This document shows, in pieces, positions 1 to 8,186 of a DNA stretch of 42,602 bases. Below the pieces are notes generated by a model. It had not been told where the DNA came from. It ran no database searches and was given only the letters and a program-made list of their open reading frames with translations. Each line of letters starts with the position of its first letter. Positions within the stretch are counted from its first letter, which is position 1. This DNA comes from a virus. The stretch is taken from positions 1 to 42,602 of the IMG/VR virus record IMGVR_UViG_3300025466_000079. One strand, 5' to 3'. The translations under genes and the position numbers were made by a program.

Positions 1-104
1 ATATTGTACCATATAGCGCCAATATATTTTATTATAAAAATATAGAACCTATTAGTAGACAAGGCATAACAACAGAACAATTAAAATTGTATTTTTCAAT
101 TTAA
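1..104 (+). CDS. 3' end of an upstream structural gene, possibly baseplate wedge gp8-like (partial)
   Basis: The frame is open from the left edge to TAA at 102-104 and gives about 33 residues, ending in ...KLYFSI. The stretch with 'YKNIEPISRQ' followed by 'TEQLKLYFSI' resembles, from memory, the C-terminal ends of T4-like baseplate wedge gp8 proteins (an 'I-x-P-I-x-R ... E-x-I-K' pattern). That match is weak because so little is visible. Its position just before a DUF4815 gene fits a baseplate gene. Only the presence of a coding end is well supported; the identity is a guess. Confidence 0.45.
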   Translation, partial: IVPYSANIFYYKNIEPISRQGITTEQLKLYFSI

Positions 105-107
105 GGA
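103..107 (+). promoter_or_regulatory. Ribosome binding site for the DUF4815 gene
   Basis: AAGGA lies 6 bases before the ATG at 114 and overlaps the stop codon of the upstream gene. This supports that start and suggests that the two genes are translated from one message. Confidence 0.7.
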
Positions 108-113
108 CTACCA

Positions 114-3041
114 ATGGCTGAGTTACAGACGAATTTTAATATAGCTCCATTTTTTGACGATTTTGATGAGAACAAACAATATTATAGAATATTGTTTCGT
201 CCAGCCACAGCTGTTCAGGCAAGAGAATTAACTCAGCTTCAGACAATTCTTCAATGGCAAATTTCTAAATTTGGCAATAGTATTTACAAAGATGGTTCAA
301 TTATAGAAGGTTGTGGATTCAAGCAATCTGATTTTTATTGCATAAGATTTAAAGATAATTCTACAAATAGTTTAGATTTTAATACTATTGTTGGTGATTT
401 ACCTGATGTTGCTAATAGCTATTTACTTGTATCTAATACATCAGGTCTTAGAGCAGCCGTATTTAGAGCATATAGTGGAACAGAATCTGCAGTTAATTTT
501 GGTTCATTAGATACAAACAGAGCTTATATACGATATGTAACATCTGGAAACAATGCTGGTATAGAAGTAAACCAATTCAATCAAACATCAGAGCAAATTG
601 ATGTTTATAATTCTTATCAAGACAAAACTGGTATTTTAAATAATGCAAATAAATTAGGAGTTTTGTATACTCTTTCATCAAATAGCACAGTAAATGCTCT
701 TGGTCAAGGATATGGGCTTCGTCTTTCAGAAGGCGTAATTTATCAAAAAGGGTTTTTCTTAAAAACTTTACCGACAAATATTATTATAAAAGAAAATACT
801 GTAAATGTTGCAGGGATGGTTGTTGGGTTTGATACAAAAGAATATATTGTTTCTTCTGTAGAAGATGATTCATTATATGACAATTCTATTGGTAGTCCTA
901 ACTATAATGCTCCCGGTGCATATAGACTTAAACTTGTTCCAGAACCTGTATACTATGATGCATCAAATACTCAAGTAACTATACCAGCAAATTTCTTAAA
1001 TGTTCTTTCATATGATGGTGGAGATGGCAGACTTGTCATCAATAATACTAATCCACAATATAGTACTATAATGGATACAATGGCAAAGAGAACTTCTGAA
1101 GAAGCTGGAGATTTTGTTGTCAATGCATTTCAGGTAGATGTCACTTCATATAATGCCAATGTTTTCTTTTATAACGTATCTGCAGGAATTGGATATGTCG
1201 ATGGTTATCGTGTAGAATTTCTTTCACCAAAGAAAATTTTTGCTCCAAGAGCTTTGACAACTAATACTCTTGTAAATCAAATTGTAACATCTAGTTATGG
1301 CAATTATGTTCAAGTATATAATTATGCTGGTATTTTTGATTTTAATAATTTAGATCAGATGGATATCTATGATACACCTCAAGGAGTTTTGACATTAGAT
1401 CAATCGAGAACATCTCCAATTGGAAATAAGATTGGTACTGCATGTATTAAAGCTTTGAGCTATGAGAATGGTCGTAAAGGTACAGCATTCGCAGTATATA
1501 ATTTTTATATTTTTAATGTAAAAATGAATCCCGGCAAAAGTTTTACAAATGATGCGAAGAGTTTTTATGTAAATAATACTTATGGAAAAGCATATGCTGA
1601 TATTCTATTAGATGGTGCTGGAAAGGCAAATGTATTAGATAGTAATCTTACTGCTTCATTATTTGACACAGGTCTTGCCAGCGTTAAAAGATTAACGAAT
1701 GGAGCTGGTGAAAATAATTCACTGTTTGTTTATAAAGCTATGTTGTCAGGAACATTGGTTCCATCTTCTGGTAGAAGTTCTGTTTCTTTTAGTACAACAG
1801 GAACAGACATATTCGATTATGGTATAGGAACTATTTCTGATATTCAACAAGAAGGTATTGATCTTCTTTTCGCACAAGATACTACAACTAATGCACTCAT
1901 CACCACCGGCAATATTGAAGCATCAAACACAACTGCTTCTAATGTATCATCCACTGATGATTTTACAAGTGCATTTAATGTTGGTGATGGAATTGTCCTT
2001 TCTTCTGGCGCAACAAAAACGTATCACACAGTTAATACGATATATACATCAAACAAAGTTTCATTAGTTCCAAATACAACTCTTTCTGGAACTGGAACTA
2101 TTACAGTTCAAAAATTCTTTAAACAAGGCACACCTGTTGACTTGTTTGGTAGTGGAAACACATTTGTAATTGATTCATCTACACTTTCTCATGCACAACT
2201 TGAAGTTGATCCAGATTCTCCTTCATATAATATCATTGGATTAATACCAGTAGGAAGACCAGCTGCAACTGCAATACAAAAAGTTGTACATAAAAATACT
2301 TATATAAAAATTGATTGTTCTACTCATCCTGCTGGTACAATTGGTCCATGGCCACTTGGACTTCCTGATGCATATAAAATTGCAAATGTTCATTTTGGTG
2401 CATCTTATGATGAAGCAAACCCAGATAAAAAACAATGGTTTACTCTTGATAATGGTGAAAGAGACGCTTATTATGGAATTTCTGAACTTGTTTTAGACCC
2501 AGCATATGCTGGATCGTTGGATAGTTCATCAAAACTTCTTGTTAAGTTAAATCATTTTACTGCAAATATTACAGCAACACAATCTGGATTCTTTAGTGTC
2601 GATTCATATCCTATTGATGATTCAAATACTGCGGATGCAAACACAACAATAAGAACATTAGAAGTACCTCTTTATATTGACACATCTTTGATTGCACATG
2701 ATTTGAGAAATTTTATTGACTTTAGATCAGTGATGGCAAACACTGCAGTTATTGCTACTACAATTTCATCTGCAACAGTAAATCCTGCAAATAATGATGG
2801 AATTTTCTTAAAAGGTGATAGCAATGTTGTTCCTATGCCTAATCAAAATTTTGTTTATGATGTAGAATTTTATTTACCAAGAATTGATGTTCTTTTAATA
2901 ACAAAAAATGGTGATTTAGTTGCCAAATTGGGCACACCAGCATTAAAACCAAAATTGCCTTCAATAAATAAAGCAGGAATGTCTGTTGCTGAAATTTTTG
3001 TACCTCCTTATCCTTCATTAACATTTAAAGAAGCAGAATAG
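114..3041 (+). CDS. DUF4815-type baseplate/tail structural protein, N-terminal part
   Basis: This 975-residue protein opens with the pattern typical of DUF4815 phage proteins: 'NIAPFFDDFDENKQYYRILFR' followed by 'AVQARELTQLQTILQ' within the first 50 residues. DUF4815 proteins are large structural proteins of T4-like phages and probably sit at the tail or baseplate. The C-terminal end, 'VPPYPSL' plus a short tail, corresponds to an internal point in the longer homologues I recall, where the chain continues into the part encoded by the next gene. The stop is TAG, followed at once by TAA, and the next gene begins 4 bases later in another frame. The protein is therefore probably one half of a split gene. 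The start is supported by AAGGA at 103-107. No signal peptide or membrane segment is evident. Confidence 0.8.
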   Translation: MAELQTNFNIAPFFDDFDENKQYYRILFRPATAVQARELTQLQTILQWQISKFGNSIYKDGSIIEGCGFKQSDFYCIRFKDNSTNSLDFNTIVGDLPDVANSYLLVSNTSGLRAAVFRAYSGTESAVNFGSLDTNRAYIRYVTSGNNAGIEVNQFNQTSEQIDVYNSYQDKTGILNNANKLGVLYTLSSNSTVNALGQGYGLRLSEGVIYQKGFFLKTLPTNIIIKENTVNVAGMVVGFDTKEYIVSSVEDDSLYDNSIGSPNYNAPGAYRLKLVPEPVYYDASNTQVTIPANFLNVLSYDGGDGRLVINNTNPQYSTIMDTMAKRTSEEAGDFVVNAFQVDVTSYNANVFFYNVSAGIGYVDGYRVEFLSPKKIFAPRALTTNTLVNQIVTSSYGNYVQVYNYAGIFDFNNLDQMDIYDTPQGVLTLDQSRTSPIGNKIGTACIKALSYENGRKGTAFAVYNFYIFNVKMNPGKSFTNDAKSFYVNNTYGKAYADILLDGAGKANVLDSNLTASLFDTGLASVKRLTNGAGENNSLFVYKAMLSGTLVPSSGRSSVSFSTTGTDIFDYGIGTISDIQQEGIDLLFAQDTTTNALITTGNIEASNTTASNVSSTDDFTSAFNVGDGIVLSSGATKTYHTVNTIYTSNKVSLVPNTTLSGTGTITVQKFFKQGTPVDLFGSGNTFVIDSSTLSHAQLEVDPDSPSYNIIGLIPVGRPAATAIQKVVHKNTYIKIDCSTHPAGTIGPWPLGLPDAYKIANVHFGASYDEANPDKKQWFTLDNGERDAYYGISELVLDPAYAGSLDSSSKLLVKLNHFTANITATQSGFFSVDSYPIDDSNTADANTTIRTLEVPLYIDTSLIAHDLRNFIDFRSVMANTAVIATTISSATVNPANNDGIFLKGDSNVVPMPNQNFVYDVEFYLPRIDVLLITKNGDLVAKLGTPALKPKLPSINKAGMSVAEIFVPPYPSLTFKEAE

Positions 3042-3045
3042 TAAA

Positions 3046-6000
3046 ATGACATATAATAGAAAAGACCTTTCAGTACAAGTAAATATTAAGACTATCAAGG
3101 GTTATACAATGCGTGAAATTGGCGCATTGGAAGATAGAATTAAAAGACTTGAATACTATACAGTTTTAAATGCACTTGAACTTGATACAAAAACACTTTC
3201 AGTTAAAAATGATGCTGGTACACAAGAACGTTTTAAAAATGGTATTTTTGCAGACCCATTTAACGATTATACTATCGGTAATACGATTGATAGAGAATTT
3301 AGAATTGCAATAAAAAGTTCTCAGTCATATGCTAGACCTTTGTATATTGAAAATCCTTATAATTTAAGATATGCAACATCAGAAAATGTTAAAGTTAATG
3401 GCAAACTTGCTATGCTTGATTATTCAAGTGTAAATTATGGTGGCAACAAACATGCTACTAATTATAGAAATTGCACAGAATTTTTCTATAAATGGGATGG
3501 AATTCTTAAGTTATATCCTAATTTTGATAATAGAAATGTAACAACAACTAATGATGCACAACAAGTAAATATAGACCTAACAAAAGGGTTTGCAGATTTA
3601 ATTTCTACTGGAATTGCAAAAAATATTGATACGGTTGTTGGTAATGCAATTTTGACAGGTTCTGATACTGTTGCTTGGCAAGGAACTGGGTCTCAGACTA
3701 CAAATCATTGGGCTCAAACAACAACTACTACTGTGACTGATCTTTCTGTTACAGCTGGAACACCTACAGTTGCTCAAGACTTAGGAAATTATATAACAAA
3801 TGTTGGAACACTTCCATATATGAGAAGTAGAAGAATTTCTTGTGTTGCAACAGGTATGCGTCCAAACACAAGACTTTATGTTTATTTTGATAAAGTTCCT
3901 GTAACAAATCAATGCGCTCCAGCATATGTGTCTGGATCATATCAGACAGATGGTGCTATTGACAGCACAAAAATTACAAATCTTATAATCGAACAAAAAG
4001 AAGACGAGATATTAACTCAAGTAGGTAATTATGAGGACGCAATATATTCCGATATGTATGGAAATGTATATTTTATATTTTTATTGCCACCAGGTAAATT
4101 TAGAGCTGGTGATAGAACTATGATTCTTACTAATGTTAATAATATTGCTGCAGATGATGCTGTAGTAACAAGAACAGAAGCTGTTTATACTTCTTCTGCT
4201 CTTTCTGTAACACAAAATTCAGTAAAATTTAATGTAATACAGCCTAATTTTTCACCAACTACATATTCTACACCTGTTACAGGCACATGGGATACAACTA
4301 CTTATGTAGCTCCACCGCCTGTTGTTGTTCCTCCTATTATTACTCCTCCTGCTGGTGATACTGGCCCAATTATTGTTCCTGGGGATACTGGACCTGTTGT
4401 TCCTTATAATCCTGACCCATCACCGCAGGGAAATAATGGTGAAAGTGATAGCGGTTCTAATAATTGTGGCGGTGGTGGTTGTGGTGGCGATCCAATTGCC
4501 GAAACTTTTACCGTTGCAGACTTATCAGATCAGAAAAAAGATACTTTACCGGGAATTTATTTAACACAGATTGGTGTTTATTTTCATTCCAAGAGTAACA
4601 CAATGGGCGTTTCTTGTATTATTCTAGGAACAACTGTTGGTATGCCTGATAGTAATCAAATTTTAGGTAGTGGGCATTTACTCCCACAATATATTACTAC
4701 AAGTGAAGATGCTAGTGCAGAAACAATTTTCACTCTCGATACTCCTGTGTTAATTGAAGGCAATAAATCATATGCATTTGTGATTAGACCAGATGGTAAT
4801 AATCCAGATTACGAAATATTTTATTCTGATCTTGGAGGAAACGATATTTTAACAGGTGAGAGTGTTACTCAACAACCATTTGCTGGCAATTTATTTGTTT
4901 CCAGTAATTTTAAATCATGGACTGCGGTTCAATCTTCTGATATTAAATTTAATGCGTATAGAGCAAAATTTAATTCTACTCATGGAAATATTACATTTAA
5001 GAATGAATCAGATGATTTCTTGTCTTTGAGTTATCTCTTAAGAGCAAATACTGCTAACCCAATCATAGTTGGTGACGTTGTATATGCAGCCAATTCAAGT
5101 GGTAGTGTTTTATCAGATGCATCTCAGTATCCTTTTGGTGTTGTAGAAGCTGTAGACGAATTGAATAAAAAAGTATATCTTGAAAAATCAAATGGGCTAT
5201 TTGATGTTTCTAATTATCCAAATCTTGTTATTTACAGGGTTGCAGAAATTGGAAATACAGCTCAGTTAATAGGAACAAATCTTGTTGCCAATTGTACATT
5301 GTTATCAATTGATGATATTCCTTATCACAGTATAGTTCCAAAATTTAATTATCTTGAGCCAATCAATACTACAGTAAAACTTAAGTTTGAAGGAACAAGC
5401 AATACTCATAACTTGGATTCTAATTATACATCACCAATAAATGAAAATTTATTAGAATTTCATGATTATGAAAGAGTTTTAAGAAGTTATTCTAACGAAA
5501 TTAAAGATGGCAACATCAATGGTTCAGTTATATTTGATATGGCACTTTCAACGACTGATGATTATATTTCTCCAGTTGTTGATCTAAGTGCAAAAACAAT
5601 AAATTATATTACAAATATAATAAGTCAAGATATAACTGGTGAAGATACAAGATATGGTAAAGCTTTAAATAAATATATTTCAAAGCCTATTACTTTAAAT
5701 CAAGAATCTGAAGATTTGAATGTTTATATCACAGGATATAGACCATATGGAACTGATATTTTAGTATATGGTAAATTTTTAAATACACATGATACTGATA
5801 ACTTTAACAGTAAATCATGGACACGCCTTACAAATCAAAATTCTGAAAGTTATAGTTCTCCACAAGATTTGACTGATGCTAGAGAATATCTATATAATGT
5901 TCCTGTTGGAGCAACAAGCGTCAATGAATTTTCTGCAAATGCGTATCTTGATTCAGAATCAACTAATCCAACTAAAATATTAACATATTATGATTCTAGA

Positions 6001-6114
6001 CAAGAAATGTATACAGGATATAATACTTTTGCTATTAAAATAGTTCTTATTGGTAATAACCCTGTTGTTCTTCCTACAATGAATGATGTAAGAGCAATTG
6101 CTTTGATGAGGTAA
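3046..6114 (+). CDS. DUF4815-type structural protein, C-terminal part
   Basis: This 1022-residue protein continues the previous one. Its first 60 residues include 'YTMREIGALEDRIKRLEYYT' and 'RFKNGIFADPF', which are normally internal to DUF4815-family proteins. A proline-rich linker (about residues 422-462) and a glycine-rich knot with Cys474 and Cys479 separate an N-terminal half from a beta-rich C-terminal half. The C-terminal half begins with 'DPIAETF', a block that in related proteins starts a domain with a 'GIYLTQIGVYF' strand pattern. There is no clear ribosome binding site; ATG at 3046 lies 4 bases after the TAG of the upstream gene, so termination-reinitiation is likely. The frame is also open upstream to 3022, so a frameshift or a sequencing indel could join the halves. 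Role: virion structural protein, probably baseplate/tail. Confidence 0.75.
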   Translation: MTYNRKDLSVQVNIKTIKGYTMREIGALEDRIKRLEYYTVLNALELDTKTLSVKNDAGTQERFKNGIFADPFNDYTIGNTIDREFRIAIKSSQSYARPLYIENPYNLRYATSENVKVNGKLAMLDYSSVNYGGNKHATNYRNCTEFFYKWDGILKLYPNFDNRNVTTTNDAQQVNIDLTKGFADLISTGIAKNIDTVVGNAILTGSDTVAWQGTGSQTTNHWAQTTTTTVTDLSVTAGTPTVAQDLGNYITNVGTLPYMRSRRISCVATGMRPNTRLYVYFDKVPVTNQCAPAYVSGSYQTDGAIDSTKITNLIIEQKEDEILTQVGNYEDAIYSDMYGNVYFIFLLPPGKFRAGDRTMILTNVNNIAADDAVVTRTEAVYTSSALSVTQNSVKFNVIQPNFSPTTYSTPVTGTWDTTTYVAPPPVVVPPIITPPAGDTGPIIVPGDTGPVVPYNPDPSPQGNNGESDSGSNNCGGGGCGGDPIAETFTVADLSDQKKDTLPGIYLTQIGVYFHSKSNTMGVSCIILGTTVGMPDSNQILGSGHLLPQYITTSEDASAETIFTLDTPVLIEGNKSYAFVIRPDGNNPDYEIFYSDLGGNDILTGESVTQQPFAGNLFVSSNFKSWTAVQSSDIKFNAYRAKFNSTHGNITFKNESDDFLSLSYLLRANTANPIIVGDVVYAANSSGSVLSDASQYPFGVVEAVDELNKKVYLEKSNGLFDVSNYPNLVIYRVAEIGNTAQLIGTNLVANCTLLSIDDIPYHSIVPKFNYLEPINTTVKLKFEGTSNTHNLDSNYTSPINENLLEFHDYERVLRSYSNEIKDGNINGSVIFDMALSTTDDYISPVVDLSAKTINYITNIISQDITGEDTRYGKALNKYISKPITLNQESEDLNVYITGYRPYGTDILVYGKFLNTHDTDNFNSKSWTRLTNQNSESYSSPQDLTDAREYLYNVPVGATSVNEFSANAYLDSESTNPTKILTYYDSRQEMYTGYNTFAIKIVLIGNNPVVLPTMNDVRAIALMR

Positions 6115-6117
6115 AAA

Positions 6118-6345
6118 ATGAATAAACAACATGCAAGTGAAGGTTTTGTAAGAGCTAGAAATAATAAAGGTGCATTAGTAAATGTGCAACAAGAAAATTA
6201 TGATGCTTATAAAAAAGAACGTCAGCACTTAAGTGAAGTAAAGAACAATATTGGTAAAATAAATACTATAGAAAATGAACTAAATGGTTTAAAAGAAGAC
6301 ATGTCAGAAATAAAGCAGCTTTTACTTAAGGTACTCAATAAATGA
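6118..6345 (+). CDS. Small coiled-coil protein
   Basis: A 75-residue charged protein with no signal peptide or membrane segment. The second half ('IENELNGLKEDMSEIKQLLLKVLNK') has leucine/isoleucine spacing typical of a short coiled coil. ATG is 3 bases after the previous stop, and the GAGGT that overlaps that stop (about 6109-6113) can serve as its ribosome binding site. The TGA stop overlaps the next start in an ATGA junction, so it is tightly coupled to its neighbours. Similar small coiled-coil proteins occur near baseplate and fibre genes in T4-like phages of aquatic bacteria. A structural or assembly role is inferred only from context. Confidence 0.7.
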   Translation: MNKQHASEGFVRARNNKGALVNVQQENYDAYKKERQHLSEVKNNIGKINTIENELNGLKEDMSEIKQLLLKVLNK

Positions 6346-8186
6346 CAATAGCAATTGCAAACGTAAACGTATCAGGCGATACCTTTGGTCAATGGATAGA
6401 TAAAACTAATAGAGTATTGGATATTTTAAATAAAAACATTATAACTACGGATTCTAATACTGCCATTGGTAATTCTAGTATATCTGGAATGTTTACTGCT
6501 AATGTTTTATTTGCAAATTCATCTTTACAAGTTGGATATACTTCTCAAAATGTAATTATTGCTAACACTAGTATGACTATTGCTGCTGACTCATCAACAA
6601 ACTCTGTATATACATCAAATGGTATAACAATTAATGGAACAGTTTTTTATACTGGAACATTGATGAGAATGGGTGCTACAAATATTCGTGATGGAAATGT
6701 TGCGTCCATTAGTGGCCATTTTACCAGTAATGTTGTTGTAGGTAATACAGTTCTTTATCCAACTAAGATTCAAACAGATAGTATTAATGTTGGTATATTT
6801 TCTGCTTACACAAGTACAATTGGCGATCTAGAGGCTAATACTTATTCTGATCGTTATGGATTACAAATTTATTCAAATCCAACTGGTGTTCTTGTACAAA
6901 ACTCAAAGATGACTTCTACTGATCTTTGGATTCAAAATATACATTGTAATGTAGAACATGTAAATGATCTTTATGTCAACGGGAAATTACATTTAGGACC
7001 AGGCGGCACTTCAAATCTCATATTTACAAGCAATGTAGAATTCATGGGACAAAATAATTATTTTGCCACTGGATTAACTTCTAATGGTAATATTGCTTTA
7101 GGTGTAGGATCAAACGGATTTACTCCAATTGCACCATTGCATATTATGAAAGAATTATCTATCGATCCTCTTGCTAATTGGAACCCAACTTACAGTCCTT
7201 CTGTTCCTTCTGGTCCAATAAATTCTAGAACATCTGTTTTCATGGAAGCAGTATCCAATAATTTAATTGAATTTAGAAACACAAATCAACTTGGAATGCA
7301 TTCTGGTATTGTTTTTAGTACAGATACTCAAAAAGGTTATGTAGTATTTCAACACCAAGGTGGTTCTGCAGGAGCAGCTGGTGTAAATGGTACACTTGGC
7401 GACAAAATGAGAATAGGTGCTCCAGCCGGAATTAATTTTGAAGTTCGTGGCTATCAAACTGGTGCTCCAGATGGTGCTCCTTTTCAAAATTCATTAACAC
7501 CTCTTTCAGTTTCTGCTGGAGGAATAAATGTCAATGGTGCAATTATTTTTTCAGGAACTAATGCAAAAACTATACTTTCTACTTTTTCTACTATTCCAAG
7601 TGGACACGATGTTAATTTAGTTCTTCCAAATGATATGGGAAATGCTGGTCAAGTATTATCTCTTGATTCGCCCGGTGTAATGAAATGGGCTGATGCTGCT
7701 ACACCTATAAATCCATCAACAGATTTGGAAATAAACAGTCTTGGTGTTGGCACTCCAGCTTCTGGTGTTAGAGGCGAAATTCGTGCAACAAATGATATTA
7801 CTGCATTTTATTCTTCAGACAAAACTTTAAAAACAAATGTTAAAAATATTGAAAATGCTTTATACAAGATTCAAAATATTAATGGTGTAACATTTGATTG
7901 GACTGATGAGCATCTAGAGACCCATGGTGGTGAAGACGATTATTTTAATAGAAAACATGATATTGGTGTAATTGCACAGGAAATAGAAAAATTTCTTCCA
8001 GAAGTTGTTGCGACAAGAGAAGATGGAATTAAGGCTGTCAAATATGATAGAATTGTTGCTTTGTTGATTGAAGGTATCAAGGAACTAAAGGCAGAACTTG
8101 ATTCAGTAAAAAAGAAGAACATCAAAGAACTTAAGGCAGAACTTGATGTATTGAAAAAAAATGGTTGTAAATGTGGATGCAAGTAA
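6342..8186 (+). CDS. Fibre/structural protein with C-terminal S74 self-cleaving chaperone domain
   Basis: 614 residues. The N-terminus has 'GDTFGQWIDKTNRVLDILN', a pattern common at the start of fibre-like proteins in T4-like phages of aquatic hosts. A beta-rich body full of Asn, Thr and Ser follows. The C-terminus is an intramolecular chaperone of the endosialidase type (Peptidase_S74): Ser492-Asp493 in 'SDKTLKTNV', Lys497, then 'DIGVIAQEIEKFLPEVV' and 'KYDRIVALLIEGIKEL'. In this family the domain trimerises the fibre and then cuts itself off just before the serine, here releasing about 123 residues. The tail is a coiled coil with a 15-residue direct duplication (IKELKAELD twice) and ends in the cysteine cluster CKCGCK. 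Translation is coupled to the gene before it through the ATGA overlap. Confidence 0.85.
   Translation: MTIAIANVNVSGDTFGQWIDKTNRVLDILNKNIITTDSNTAIGNSSISGMFTANVLFANSSLQVGYTSQNVIIANTSMTIAADSSTNSVYTSNGITINGTVFYTGTLMRMGATNIRDGNVASISGHFTSNVVVGNTVLYPTKIQTDSINVGIFSAYTSTIGDLEANTYSDRYGLQIYSNPTGVLVQNSKMTSTDLWIQNIHCNVEHVNDLYVNGKLHLGPGGTSNLIFTSNVEFMGQNNYFATGLTSNGNIALGVGSNGFTPIAPLHIMKELSIDPLANWNPTYSPSVPSGPINSRTSVFMEAVSNNLIEFRNTNQLGMHSGIVFSTDTQKGYVVFQHQGGSAGAAGVNGTLGDKMRIGAPAGINFEVRGYQTGAPDGAPFQNSLTPLSVSAGGINVNGAIIFSGTNAKTILSTFSTIPSGHDVNLVLPNDMGNAGQVLSLDSPGVMKWADAATPINPSTDLEINSLGVGTPASGVRGEIRATNDITAFYSSDKTLKTNVKNIENALYKIQNINGVTFDWTDEHLETHGGEDDYFNRKHDIGVIAQEIEKFLPEVVATREDGIKAVKYDRIVALLIEGIKELKAELDSVKKKNIKELKAELDVLKKNGCKCGCK

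Noticed and set aside
3025-3032. TTTAAAG as a programmed -1 slippery site
   Set aside because: Joining the halves needs a +1 (or -2) shift, and the heptamer does not fit the X-XXY-YYZ rule in this frame.
3039-3045. Stop-codon reassignment (TAG read through) as the explanation of the split DUF4815 gene
   Set aside because: TAG is followed directly by TAA in the same frame, and the continuation is in a different frame, so readthrough would not join the halves.
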